A stretch of 64,000 nucleotides of DNA from Anaeramoeba flamelloides (taxonomy: Eukaryota; Metamonada; Anaeramoebidae), in contig JANTQA010000026.1 of the NCBI GenBank assembly GCA_027625915.1, positions 4,588,001-4,652,000 on the forward strand. The letters are read 5' to 3'. Below the pieces are notes generated by a model. That model was not told the origin of the DNA and made no database searches. It saw nothing but the letters and a program-made list of their open reading frames with translations. A program made the translations under genes and the position numbers. Shown here one piece after another: positions 35,301-47,800 of the stretch; the stretch's first letter is position 1; each line of letters starts with the position of its first letter.

Positions 35301-37190
35301 AGAGTAACGATTTAAAAGACTTGTTCCTTCCCTTGGTTTCATGTGCCCGGAAAATGTCGGAGTCGCCGCTTTTGTTTGTAAAAGTTAAGAATTAATATTT
35401 TGATAAAATTGTTTTTAATTTGGAATTTATTATTTTTATTTCGTATTCACTACACATCACGATCATGAAAAAACTTTTTGAAAAAAAAAAATTAAATATT
35501 TGCTAATTTTTCACTTTTTAATTAACTTCAATTATACTAAACACTATTGGTTAATAAAACATCTTTGATCAAAAATTATTTTGCAAGATATTTTACAATT
35601 TAAGTTGGAAAATCCATTTTTTCAGGTTCTAGAAAGATTTTTTTTTCAATTTAATAGTAAAAAATTTGAATATTTTTTTGCTTCTAGTTAAGAGGTCATA
35701 AATCATATATTTTAAAAGTATTATTCAATCTGATGAATATATTTCAAATATGGAATCAATTATTTGGACTAGTAAAGAATAATTTACAAATTCAAAAAGT
35801 AAAAAAAATGCTGTTAGCTTTTCCTGAATTTAAAAGAATAGAGTAAAATCTAGACGATTTTTCCATGATTATTTTGATATTTCAAGAAAACTCCGTTTAG
35901 CTTTTATTAATTTAAAATAATAGAGCAAAATCTTGGGTTTTATTTTGGTCATTTTGAATTCTGGAAAATTTCCCTTAGGTTTTCATTGTTTTTCTGTTTA
36001 TTCTCAAAATTGATAGGTGTTACAAACAAAACAATAAACATTAAGAAAATCGCCATTAGGTTTTTTTTAATTTTAGAAATTAAAAGAAAATTTCTGAAAT
36101 TTTCTTTTTATTTCAAAAATTAAAAAAAACCGTAGTTAGCTTTTCCAGAATTTAAAAGAATTGAATAAAATCTTTGATTTTTCTATATTGTTTTGAATTT
36201 TGGAAAATTTATGTACTCTACGGCACTTGACGACTCTTGAAGGCACTTCACTAATTTCTAAATTTTTATTTTGAAATAAATTTTCCTTTTTTGTTAAAAT
36301 TCTATTTATTTTTTGAAAAAGGGGAGAGGCAAAAAAAAGTTTACAATCATTCATGAAACAGAGTTGGAATTCAAAATTGAGAATGGATCAAATTTCAGGC
36401 CATTCTCTAGTTTTCAATTTTTTTTTGTTCCTTTCGCTTAGAATTGTTGTTCAACAAAATCGTACTATATCTAATATACATAAGAAAAAGAGATTTTCTT
36501 CACAAAAAAGTTAATACTCCAAAGCGGTTTTGTGTTTAGAGCTTGGAAACTGTTCGGCAAAATAAAGAAAGATCCAGTCAAAAATTTCTTCCAAGTTCAA
36601 AGTTTTGAAAATAATACAGCCGTTTTCAAAAAGTGCGAACAAAAAAGTTTTCGAAAGTGGCTCTTCAGTGTGCCTAATTCACCCGTTTTAAACAGTTTGG
36701 GAACACTTTAGAAAACTTTTTAGTTGACACTTTTTGAAAAAAACCATAAAACTAGTATTTTTTTTTTTTAACTTTTTCAAGCCGAACGAAGAAAGGGAAA
36801 CCGAAGGATCTCGGAAAAAAAAAATTTTTCAAGTAACAGGAGTCTTGAATAAAAATGTTTTTTCTTTTCAAGCTAAGATCTACGATCCACCCTTACAAAA
36901 GTGTGAAAGAGGTATTGTGTTTCCACAAATTTAAAAGATTCTCAAAGTGTTGGTTGGTTTTTGTTTTTGTTTTTAGGTTTTTTGATTCGAAGTAAAAATT
37001 TACCTATTCTCCAATTTTTATACCAAAATTCTGAATGGGTAGGCACTTTGTCTTCTAAAAAGACAATAGCTGGACCATGGAAATCAAAATTTTCTTTTTT
37101 GTAGGAGTGGTGGTACCTATATAAGGTCTGGTTTGGGTCTGGGTGTTCAATTGTGCACGTTGTTTTATCTAAATTTGTAATGGAATCCAT
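32304..37190 (-). CDS. PH - coiled-coil - RUN domain protein
   Basis: The main exon runs 32304-35368. A first exon at 37004-37190 (62 codons plus one base) joins in phase to AAAAG|CG, giving 1083 residues. Without it the protein would start at Met 35342 (1012 residues). The codons just above that Met, reading ATPTFSGH, look translated. Residues ~83-170 are a PH domain (SGYITKTGGRVKTKKTRWF ... W-DAI), ~339-686 a long Lys/Glu/Asn-rich coiled coil with a poly-Lys run, and ~950-1074 a RUN domain (LEKALLVGFK, GLKNKIG, KFVALMLWSLND). Exon 1 has a MORN-like piece, FDFHGPAIVF then EFWYKNW. PH plus RUN suggests a phosphoinositide-binding effector of small GTPases on endosomes or cytoskeleton; this is inference. 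The region ~700-870 is helical and unrecognised. The intron (1635 bp) holds R1 and a MITE. Confidence 0.75.
35815..36260 (+). repeat. dispersed inverted-repeat element R1, copy e
   Basis: In the PH-RUN intron. GCTGTTAGCTTTTCCTGAATT opens it (in part). AGAAATTAAAAGAAAATTTC is mirrored by AAATTTTCTTTTTATTTC, then CCGTAGTTAGCTTTTCC, and it ends GTACTCTACGGCACTTGAC. Confidence 0.6.
36616..36746. mobile_element. ~131-bp TA-flanked MITE (CTGTTTT family), copy 2
   Basis: Left CAGCCGTTTTCAAAAAGTGC, then CGAAAGTG. Right, read inverted, TGGTTTTTTTCAAAAAGTG, then CTAAAGTG. Lies in the PH-RUN intron. Size and layout match 6166-6293. Confidence 0.55.
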
Positions 37191-40100
37191 CTTTTTTTTG
37201 AGAAAAAATGAAAAATGATTCAATTCCTTTATTTTGTTTATCAAATATCTTCAATTTTTCTGTGTTGATTTCTTTGAGTAACACCAAAATTGTGACTAAT
37301 TTGAGGTTTTTTCAACTCAAAAAGTATTATCTGAAAATGTACATGATTGATCAATTTTCAGTTTAGTTAATAAGAAAAAATTATCTACAGATCTGACAAG
37401 ATTTCTTTTTTTATTTGATGAGTGCCTTTGTAAGAGAAAAATATGTGGTAACAACTAACACGATAGATTCCAAGGAATTTTAAATCTGTTCTTGTTCTAA
37501 CAAAATGTCTTTTTTTATTGATTTATTGTGTCCACACAGATAATTACCGAAATAGTTAAATTTTTGGTTAAAAACGACAATTATTTTAACTAGTCATAAT
37601 TTATTTCGAATTTAAAGCATCAAGTGTTCTAGATGGGTTCTGGATGTTGATAATTCTCCCAAATTTTTATTCTATAAGGTGTACAAAAATACATATTTTT
37701 CGAAATTTGTCTGTCATTTCTAACAAAAAAACGAAAAAAGAAGGCTGGAAAAAATAGAATATTTCGAACATTTCCATTGATAACAATTTTTAGAACACTT
37801 ATACATTGTTAATAATTTTCTATGATTTGTTTTTGAGATGTGGGTTAAGTTGAGAGTATTTTAGTTTTTATTTTTAAAATATCCAAAAAGTGAAAAAGGG
37901 AACAAAAATTTACAAATTATTGTTTGAAATTTTCTGGTTTTATTAAAGATTAGAATATGATTAAAAATTGGAAAAGACTTGGGTTTATCAATGGTATTCA
38001 GAAAAAAAACATTTTATCGAAAATCAACATATTTTATCTACATACACAATATTAATTTTTTTTTTAAGGACTATGTTGACAATTCACAAATTTTTTTCAA
38101 AGGATTTTCATCCAATCCAATTAAAATTATGAATGGGAGTTAATGAAGATATTCTCTAATTTTAATCAAAATTTCTTTTTTCATCAATTTTTTTTTGTTT
38201 GATTTGTTACTCTAGAAAAAACAAATTGTGCTTTTCAATATAAATTGAGTTGGAGTAGCTATAGTAAAAGTTTTGTGGAATTTTATATTCATTGATTTAT
38301 ATGTCCCTACGAACCAAAAAACACTAAAAATGGAAAACTGATCAAATACTTTTCCATTAATACAATTAAAAAAACTAAATGAAAAAATAAAAATAAATAA
38401 AGTTTCAATTTTACTTTTTCTTGAAACATTTTTTGCCAAAATAATTGAATTCGCACTTGAAATTATGTATATTTTTAGATTCAGTATCTTGTTTTAACTC
38501 ATTTGCAAAAACAAATTATAAATTATGGGAATTTTATTTTCACAAAAGGCACTAATTTGGTCCTCAAATGTTTTTTTTAGTTTTCAATGGCAAAATTAAA
38601 AAAAAGTTAAAATAAAAGGATAAAATCTCTGAAAAAGCATTCCAATTTAATATCTTAACTTATTCTTTGATTTCAAACTTTTCTCAACCCCAATTTTTCA
38701 AAAAAAAAATAAAAAAGTGCACAGTAATTTCAAAAAATAATTATGATATTCAAAAGTTGATAGTGTTTTTATTCTAAAAAAATTTATCCCAGTGTTTAAT
38801 TGAATTAAGTATTAAACTTAGATTTCGAAAAATATTAATCAGAAAAAAATAGTACTTAATTTTATTAAGGACATATAAAAAAAAATTGCAAAAACTACTG
38901 TTGTCAAAAAATGTGAAGAACAGTTTAATCAGTATTTTAAAATAAAAAGCATGTTTTATTGTTATAGAAGACCAATGGATCAACCAATGAAAGAAACATA
39001 TAATAAACCCTAATTAAATATGATATTGATTTCTTAAAGTTATATTATTTAAAAAGAAATAATAAAAATAAAGGATTAAATTGGAATATTTATCTCAAAA
39101 AATAGATGTAATTTTCCATGAAATTTTCATTATAAAGAAAAAAAAAATTCAAAAAGATAAGTAGAAAATTATGAAAAATTTTCAACTAATTGCATTCAAA
39201 ATGTAAATTTTACTGAAAATATCAAGTATTTTACTTCAAAAATTGATTTGAACATATCTATAATTTTGGATTGTATAGTCGTTTACACTTTTAAGAAACA
39301 AAATTTGAACCAAATTTAAGGTACAAAAAAATTTAGAATTAAAGCACATTTTTTGGAATTTTTTTTTATTAATTATTTTACTCGAATCTGAATTATGTGC
39401 CTTAATTTGATATCTTTTTTCTGCCTTAAATTTAGTTCAAAGTTTGTGTCTTCTGATTGAAACCGACTGTAAAATCGGTGTTGTATTGGAAAAAGAAAAA
39501 AAAAATCATGTATTATATTTTAAAAAATGGGTTAAAGAAACAATTGGAGGCAGGTTATTTTGGTCACTGTAGCCAATTTTTTTTTGATTATAAAAAAAAA
39601 AATTATGAAAAAAATTTGAGAAAAAATGGTCATCTTATTTTTGGAATTGAGTATTTTAGTGTATTTGAGAAAATACCAAACTCATTATTGTGTCTTTTAT
39701 AAAATGTGTCTTTGTTTTAAAACAACAAACAAGAATTCCTCAAAAAGTTTACAAATTTCTCCGATGACCTTTTAAGTGAAAAGGCTAACAATTTTAACTT
39801 AATTAAAACATAACATAATGTTCATAGGTAATTCTTAGCCATGAAAAATGATTTTCCATTTTTACTTAAATAGAAATTTTCTTAAAAAGTTGATTTTTCC
39901 AAACCTTCTTTGCCATTTTTTAATACAAGGCTTCTAAAAGTCTTACATTTTTAGTAAAAAATTCATTTTTTCCTTCTTAGATCTGACTGAATTAATATTT
40001 ATGAGATTTTGGATCCTCTTAAAAACTCTTTAGAATACATTAGTACTTAAATTTTCAATTGAAAACGTAGTTGTTAAATGACAAAAAACTTTTGAATTGT

Positions 40101-41890
40101 TTTTTCAAATTTATTTTTCTTTTAGATAGTTCGGTGTAATATTCCTCAAAGAATTACCATCAAAAAACCTTAGCACAAAATTTCTTGTAATAAAGATTGA
40201 GTTTTGCAAGAAAAAGTCCCAAAGAAAAAGCAAAATCACACAAAAATAAGAACCAAATATTTTATGTATTTCGTAATCAAAATTATATTCCAAATATAAA
40301 ATAAAGCAAATACAACCCTCAAAAGCATTCTTGAGAACTTCAATCGAGTAAAAAATAAAAAGAACCAACCAAAAAAATAAAGAGTAAATCTATTATTACT
40401 TGAAATAATTATTATGTTTTTGGGGATACAAAATGAAACAGTTGAACTTGGTCAATTATTAAAACAGAGAGAAAATTTTGTCTTTCCAAAGTTTCAGTTT
40501 TTTATTGAGAGAGTTTGAAATTATCTTCATTTATTCTAAAATAAAATTATGATATTTTTTTACTCGTTCTCATATTTTGTGAATAAGGATATTAGGGCTT
40601 CTATATATAAAAATTTCTTCTGAATTTTATATTGTTCCTTAAAAAATAACATAAAATGATTTTTTGATCCTAATGGGAAAATTTTTTTGATTGTTATTCT
40701 TGAAAATTGAAATCTTATTTCAGAAAAGATTTTTTAGAAAAATTGATAAATTGAAAAAGTTATCCAAAATAAAATGAGTTAAAATTATTTCGGATTAACT
40801 CTTGAGAAAAAAAAAAGTTAGTTACAGAAAAAAAAAGTGATGAATATATTGAGGGAAATGATAAAAATTTAATTACCAGCATTACTAAAACAGATCAGAA
40901 TCACCAGAAATTTTAAAAGTAAATTAGAGCCTAAATGAATAAAAAACTTTTAAGAAGTATCGTATCTAACTTAGATTTTGAATAGTTACTCGAATATTTA
41001 GGAATGAAGTCGAAGAAAAAAAGTATTATCTGATTGAATTTGGAATTGGTAAAAAATGGAAATTGTTTCTTTTTTATACAGCACCCTTAAAAGTAATTTG
41101 TTTTAAAATAACAAAAAATATTATCTCACAATTTAAAATATTTACAATTCTGAAGAGTCTTAAAACGAATATTGTATTGGATTTTTAATTTTTTAAAAAT
41201 TTAGAAGATCCAAAATTCAACTGTTTTAATAAAATTTTAAAAAGTGATTGTCTTTGGTAAACCGAAAATTTTGAATTTCCAAGAATTTTCCTGGCATTTA
41301 ATCGAATTATTCAACTTTTTATGAATTTTCATTTTTTTTTATAATAATTTAATTGTTTCTTACATAAAAAAAATTGAAATAAATTTGAAATTATTTTATC
41401 AAGAATAAATATTGAAAGAAATCAATTAAATGATTATAAACACCCAATCGATGATTAATTACGATTTTGAATATTTATTCAGTCATATTGTTCTTAAGTT
41501 TTTAATCAATATTTTTTTAAAATAAATTTTCTTCTTTTCAGAAAATAATTTATATTAAAAAGAATTTAGAATTAATAATTAATTTGTAACAGGCAATTTT
41601 TTCTTTAAAATATATTTTGAGTGAAAAAAAAAAACATCTTTGATAACCTATTTAATGTATAACTTTTTATAACTGAAATTTAGATTGTTAAAATAATAAT
41701 AATTATAATATTTCAAGCCAACTTATTTAAGTCTTAAATTATGATCAAAACATTAATTTATTGTGGTTTTTTATTTAAATTTATTTTGATTTATTGGTTA
41801 TTCAAAATATAATGTTATTTTTTAAAAATGTCAAAAATATCAAGATGTGAAAGATCATTATAGTCTTTAGAATTATCAAATAAAAAAAAA
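37191..41890. other. 4.7-kb spacer; one MITE, otherwise unrecognised AT-rich DNA
   Basis: It holds the 5' region of the PH-RUN gene and the 3' end of the EF-hand gene. Apart from the palindromic MITE at 39276-39469 I see only AT-rich sequence with A and T runs. The longest open frame (40111-40368, minus, 85 codons) is hydrophobic and has no motif; it is within chance for this window and was not called. Confidence 0.55.
39276..39469. mobile_element. ~194-bp palindromic TA-flanked MITE, copy E (diverged)
   Basis: Left TAGTCGTTTACACTTTTAAG and right GATTGAAACCGACTG, with TA on both sides. Arms keep the AAATTTAAGGTACAAAA and GTGCCTTAATTTGA blocks. It is an older copy, with many differences between its arms. 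Confidence 0.75.
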
Positions 41891-44800
41891 TTATTTTAAA
41901 ATTATTTTTTGAAGAAATTCTTGTATATTTATTGATCCTTCATTACTAATTTCCAATTGTTGAAATATTTGCTCTATTTCCTTTTCGGTCATTTTTTCAC
42001 CGGTATTTTTTAAAGCATATTTTAATTCAGAAGCGTATATTGTTCCATTATCATTTTCGTCTAAAAATTTTAAATATCCAGTGTAATTATCAATCAATTC
42101 ATCTTTTTTTAAATGAGCGGCAATGGTGATCATATTTTGAAACGTTAAATAACTTTGGATAAAAGAAAAGAATATAAATCAATAAATAAAAAGAATATTA
42201 TATGAATAAATAAAATGTTCAAGGTACTAGTTTTTTAAAGAAAAAAAAAAAAGAAATATTTTTTAGATCTTGTAATTTTTTTTTTTTTTATAAATTGTGC
42301 TTAGGTTTATGAAATGGATGAGTTAGCCTCATTTAAACAATTTACTAATTATGAATCCATTTTTTGACAATTATAATTTCACATTTTTCCAATTTAAAAT
42401 TTAAGAACATATACTGCTATTTTAATTTTATACTCAAGACAATTCTTGAAAATTGTGTAATCTATATTTCGTTTTATGTTGGATAGAATTCATTTTGAAG
42501 ATTTTTTTTTTATTTTTATTTTTAATATCTTGGAATTTTAATTCTAATTTCAACAAACCAAACGAATAATATGTTGTTCGGCGCAGAATATTGTACTTTT
42601 GAATTTTTTTTTGAATAAAATACTATTACAAATGGTATTGACAATATCATGAAAGTCCAGATGTCTATCTTAAACATATTTAAGTATAAATTACTGTACA
42701 CAAATAAAAAATTACAAAATAAAAAAAAAAAAAAAAAATTTATTCTAAAAAGTAAATGGAAATTTTATTTATCAATTCTTAAATTATCAAGAAAGAAAAG
42801 AACAAAATTTTGAGAAATGCTGACTAAGTAATTCAAATATGATTTTAAAACTTAAAATTGAGGAGATATTAAAAAAGTGATTCAATTATCCATCCTGTAA
42901 ATTTGAGATAAAAAGCACAAAACTTTTTAAAAATTAATTTTATTTATTAGTTATTTTTAAAAAAAATAAAAAATCATTTGATTAATGACTATGATGGACT
43001 TATTATAGTGGTTTATAATAGAGCAGTGAAAAAAATACCGGACATGAAAAAAATCCCGGACAAGATTTTTAATTGTGAATATTAGTATAATTATTGTGTA
43101 ATTTCATTTATTTACAATCAAATTCCTTTTTTTAAGAATCAAACTTTTTCAATTATAACTCGCCCACTTATTAGAATGATGATTGATGAAATCACACTTG
43201 TTCAAAACACCATTCAATCAATCAAAAAACAAGAAGAAAAATTATCATTTTCCAAACTCTACAAACCTTTAATAAAACTCGATTGTTTTTCAAAAAAAGT
43301 TGATCAACATATGGCTATCAAACAATTACTCGAGTATTCAAGAGACACCTTACTTTGATGAACTTTAGGTAGGTTTATTACTAATCTCATAAAAAAATTG
43401 GTTATTTATAATAAGGATTTCATTGAAATTAGACAAAAATTTTACTAATACTCACAATTAAAAATCTTGTGCGGGATTTTTTTCATGTCCGGTATTTTTT
43501 TCCCTACTATATTTTTAATTTTCTCGATTTTTCTTTTTAAAGGATTTAAATAGGATTTTTTCTTTCTAAAAAATTTTGTAAATTTAATAACCAATAAAAA
43601 ATAACAATTTTTAAAATCTTTAGATAATTATCAACAAAACTCTATCTCTTACTAAATTAAACTAATTTTTAAATTGGGATTTAATACTGAAAAATATTTT
43701 AATAAAGTTCATCAATTATAAAAAAAAAAACATATATAATTTTAGACTCCTGTCCTATTTTTTTTTTTAGTAAATTATATTTCAAGATTTAACTTCAATT
43801 TAGAAATTAAATTAATTTCTCAAGAGTTGGATCCTTATTGTGCCTGAATAAAAGTGTTTAAATATTATGATCATGCAAAAATTAGGGTTTCAAAATTCCT
43901 AAATTATAAAGAAAAAAGTAAAATCCTATTTTATAATTTTTATAAAAAAGATTGAAATTTAATAATATTTTTAAATATCGGAATGTGTTTAAAAAAATAT
44001 TTTTCTAATCTAATGATCTTTTAATGTTTTTAAAAATAACTAATAAATAAATTTAATTTTTAAAAAGTGTCGTGCTTTTTTATCTCAAATTTTACCATAT
44101 TGATAATCAACGTACTTTTTCAATATTTCCTCTTTTTTGGGTTTTAAAAATAAATTTGAATGACTTAGTCAAAGAGTCTTTATCAAGATTTTGTTTTTTA
44201 ATTTCTTGATCCTTTAAAATTTCGTAAAGAAAATTTGAATATTCTTTTTCAGATTTAACAGATTATCCGAAACTCGAAAAATGTTTGAAAAATTGACTCT
44301 TTGATCTGGAAATTCAAAGAGGTGTTTTGAAAAACAGTATCACAAAAAAAGTTTAATTCTAGATTTTTGATGAAATTGTTTTTTTTTTCTTATAAAACCT
44401 TTTCTCAAATCAAAAAATTAAGTAAAAATCCCAAATTATTAATATAAAACAAACCAAATTAAAAAGATAAACAACGATTGAAAATTTTAATCAACAAAAA
44501 TAAACACTTTAATACGGTTGTTAATTATACAAAAAATATGGGATTTGTTGATATGGTCAACCAAAGGTGTAAATTCTTATTTTTTTTTTTAAAAAACATA
44601 AGTATTTTTCTTGGAAGGTGGAAATGATGTGTTGTGTATTATTTCTTTAAAATGTTAATTTCCTAATACAAAGATGGTTTGTGGATTGAATCAATGATAA
44701 GTAAACAATTGATAATGTTGAGTTATTTGTTTGAATGATCAAAGGATTAAAGTTATATGAACGGAAATAATGTTAATAGTAAACATATCTTAACTCAAAA

Positions 44801-47800
44801 TAATACAATTTATCCTTGTTTTTATTGTTGACAATATTTAAAAATTAATTCTGGTTCTACTTGGTTAAATGTTGTCAAATATGATAAATATTATCACAAA
44901 AACTGCTTTTTACCATGATCACAAATTGTTTCGATCTTAAAAAATTGAAAAAAAAAAAAAGAATCTTGTAAAAAATTAATTTTTTTTATTTTCATTTTTT
45001 ATTTAAACTTTTTATCAAATTCCTTGTTTGATTTACCAACATGTTTAAAAGTGGGTTATATAAACTAAATTCCAAAATTTTGGACACAGTTTCAAACAGT
45101 TGAAAGAATAACAATACCACACTTTAAATTCAATTTGGAAATAATTTTGATTTTACAAACAATTTCATTTTTTGTCTTTTTTGTTTTGTTTTCATTTCCC
45201 TTTTTTCGAGTTACGAAATCTGTTTAGTTAGATCTCGAATTTTAATCGATGGTTGATAGAAGGTTAGTGTTGGGTTTTTTAAATAGAAAAATCACATACA
45301 ATTGACTGATGGTATCTTATCATTTGATCGATCAACAATTGTTGGTGAAATTTCAACAAATTTACTAATATAATTTTTTGGTTTAGCTCGTTTCTTTATT
45401 TTGGACACACATATTGTTATTTTTTCCTTTTATTTCGATGAAAATTAATTACTTATAAAAACATTAATACTGTGTAACTTGAATGTTGTTTTATATTAGG
45501 TTTAGAAAAATATAATAAATTGGGTTTTTTTTTTTACCTATTGTTGATTTTGGGTGTGTCCAAATTTTTGGAATGGGGTTTAGTTAATGAGTGGTGAAAT
45601 TTGTAAAATTGTGGGAAAAGTGATTTTTTTACAATATGTGTTGATCGTCTCAGGAATGGCATATAACAGATAAATATATAAATCAAAATTTGATAGAAGT
45701 TTTATTAAAATTTTCTCAATAAAATTTCAGATCTATTATGAAAGATTTTAACTATTTTTGTTTTGAAAAATTTATTTTCAAAACCATAAAATGTCAAAAT
45801 GTTTTTTTAAAAATTTTTTTTGACATTTAAAAAACAAAAAAATGGTTGAATTGTTCACAAGAAGTAATAGAATCAATCAAATGATTTTTGAAAAAAAAAC
45901 AATATAATTTGGATTTTTAAAAATATCTACAAAATAAATTTTTGTTTTCATAAAACCAATTTCATTATAAAATTAAATCAACATTTATTAGTAAATTCTT
46001 AAAGTGATTCAAAAAAATTTATTGATTAAGGGATCCAGTCTTCGACGACAACAGGGAAAATTTTTTAAATATGTTATTGGTGATATTCTCTGTTTACAAA
46101 TTTTGTCGATGAAAAGTGTCAAAAAATTCTGATCAACTCAAAAACTCCATAAAAGAATATTTTTTTTCCATTTTTTATGAAAAATAAAACTATTAAGGGA
46201 CTAGTCTTCTACGAAAACAAGCCAAAATTTTAAAATATGTTATTGGTGGTATTCTCTACTTTCGTATTTTGTAGATCCCATGTGTCAAAAAATTCTGATC
46301 GACTAAGAAAGCCATAAAAGAAAATTAGTTTATTGAGATCAATTTTTTTTTTCCATTTTTTCCGAAAAAGAAAACTATTAAATTCATTTTATTTCTCACA
46401 ATTTAACAAGTTTTTACCCCGTTTATTGTCATTTTGATCATTATTATACTATAACATTTCTTTGTTACTAGTAATATTAATATAAAGATTTTTGTTCCTT
46501 TTTAAGATAAAACTTTTGGTTAACCAAAAAAATTGATATATTTAACGGATTAAAAAATAATTGTATTTTTTTAAGTATAGATAGTTATAATAATCAAAGT
46601 TTTGTGGTCACTTAAAAATTTTACTCAGAAATTTTGTTTTTGTTTTAAGATGAAATTAGATTTTTCAAAATAAAATTTTCTTGAAGATATTTGGGAATTT
46701 TGTATTTTTATCCTCAAAATTCAAAATCAATTTTTTTCTAACAAAAATGATTTAAATTGTTATAAGGGGTCTTATGAAAAAGACCAAATAATTTGTTAAA
46801 AAAATTTTTTCAAATTCGATAATCTATTATTGCATTTTTTTTTTCATTTTTTGAAAACAAGAAAATTACTTTTTTAAAAGTTTTGAACAAATAAAAAAAT
46901 TTTACTTGTTAGATCCAAATTTCATTGTTAAACTTGTATCAAATTTTCATTTATTTAATCACCTATATCCCAATTAGTTTTATTGGTTGAGATTTGTATT
47001 GAAATATTAATAATTAATAATAATACAGTCAAATAAAAAATTTTCTTTCAAAATCAAGACTTCAACAAAAAACCAAAAATATGATCACCATTTTCAAGAA
47101 TTAACTTGTTTGTTAATAAAAATAAACGGGTTCTTTTTTTAAGTTTTATATTGGAAACATGTGAATTTTGGATTTCAAAAGATATAATCAAATTAATAAA
47201 TTGTTTTTGATGAGGTTAACTCATCCATTTCATTTCCCAGAGTAAAAATATATTTTTCAAAATCTAAAAATAATCTAAAAAAATTTTATTGGGAAAAACA
47301 AGCCAAAAATGTTTTTATAAGCTGTTTTGGGATTTAAAAACTTTGAATTTGAAAAATTAAAGAAATTATAATCGGGTTTTTTAAAAATATTAATTATTTT
47401 TTCTTCCAAAGGTATTTTTCAACAATTACTGTTCTCAAAAGGATTTGATTTAAAATTGAAATTCTGAAAACCAAAAAATACTGATACCATTGGATAAAGT
47501 TTTTAAGTTCAAGCTCTCTTTCTATTTTTGACCAAATAGTAAATTTTCAAACATTTACACAAATATATTTTCGTTTTCTTTCTAAAAACATTAAATCTAA
47601 ATAAGCAAATTGAAAAATCTATTGAGGAATTCGAATAATATCTTTAAAAAAAACAAAATTTTGATAAACACTTTTTAATTCAATGAATAATTGTTACTAA
47701 AATCCAAATCATAAAAAAGGTTTGAAAAAGTGCATCAATTGTTCTTTCTTTCAATTTAACGGAACAAAAACATTAGCCTTTTTTAAAAATAAAATTTCTC

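Noticed and set aside
39457-39702. 81-codon plus-strand frame starting in the end of a MITE
   Set aside because: Begins inside repeat sequence and is mostly Lys/Phe/Tyr from A and T runs.
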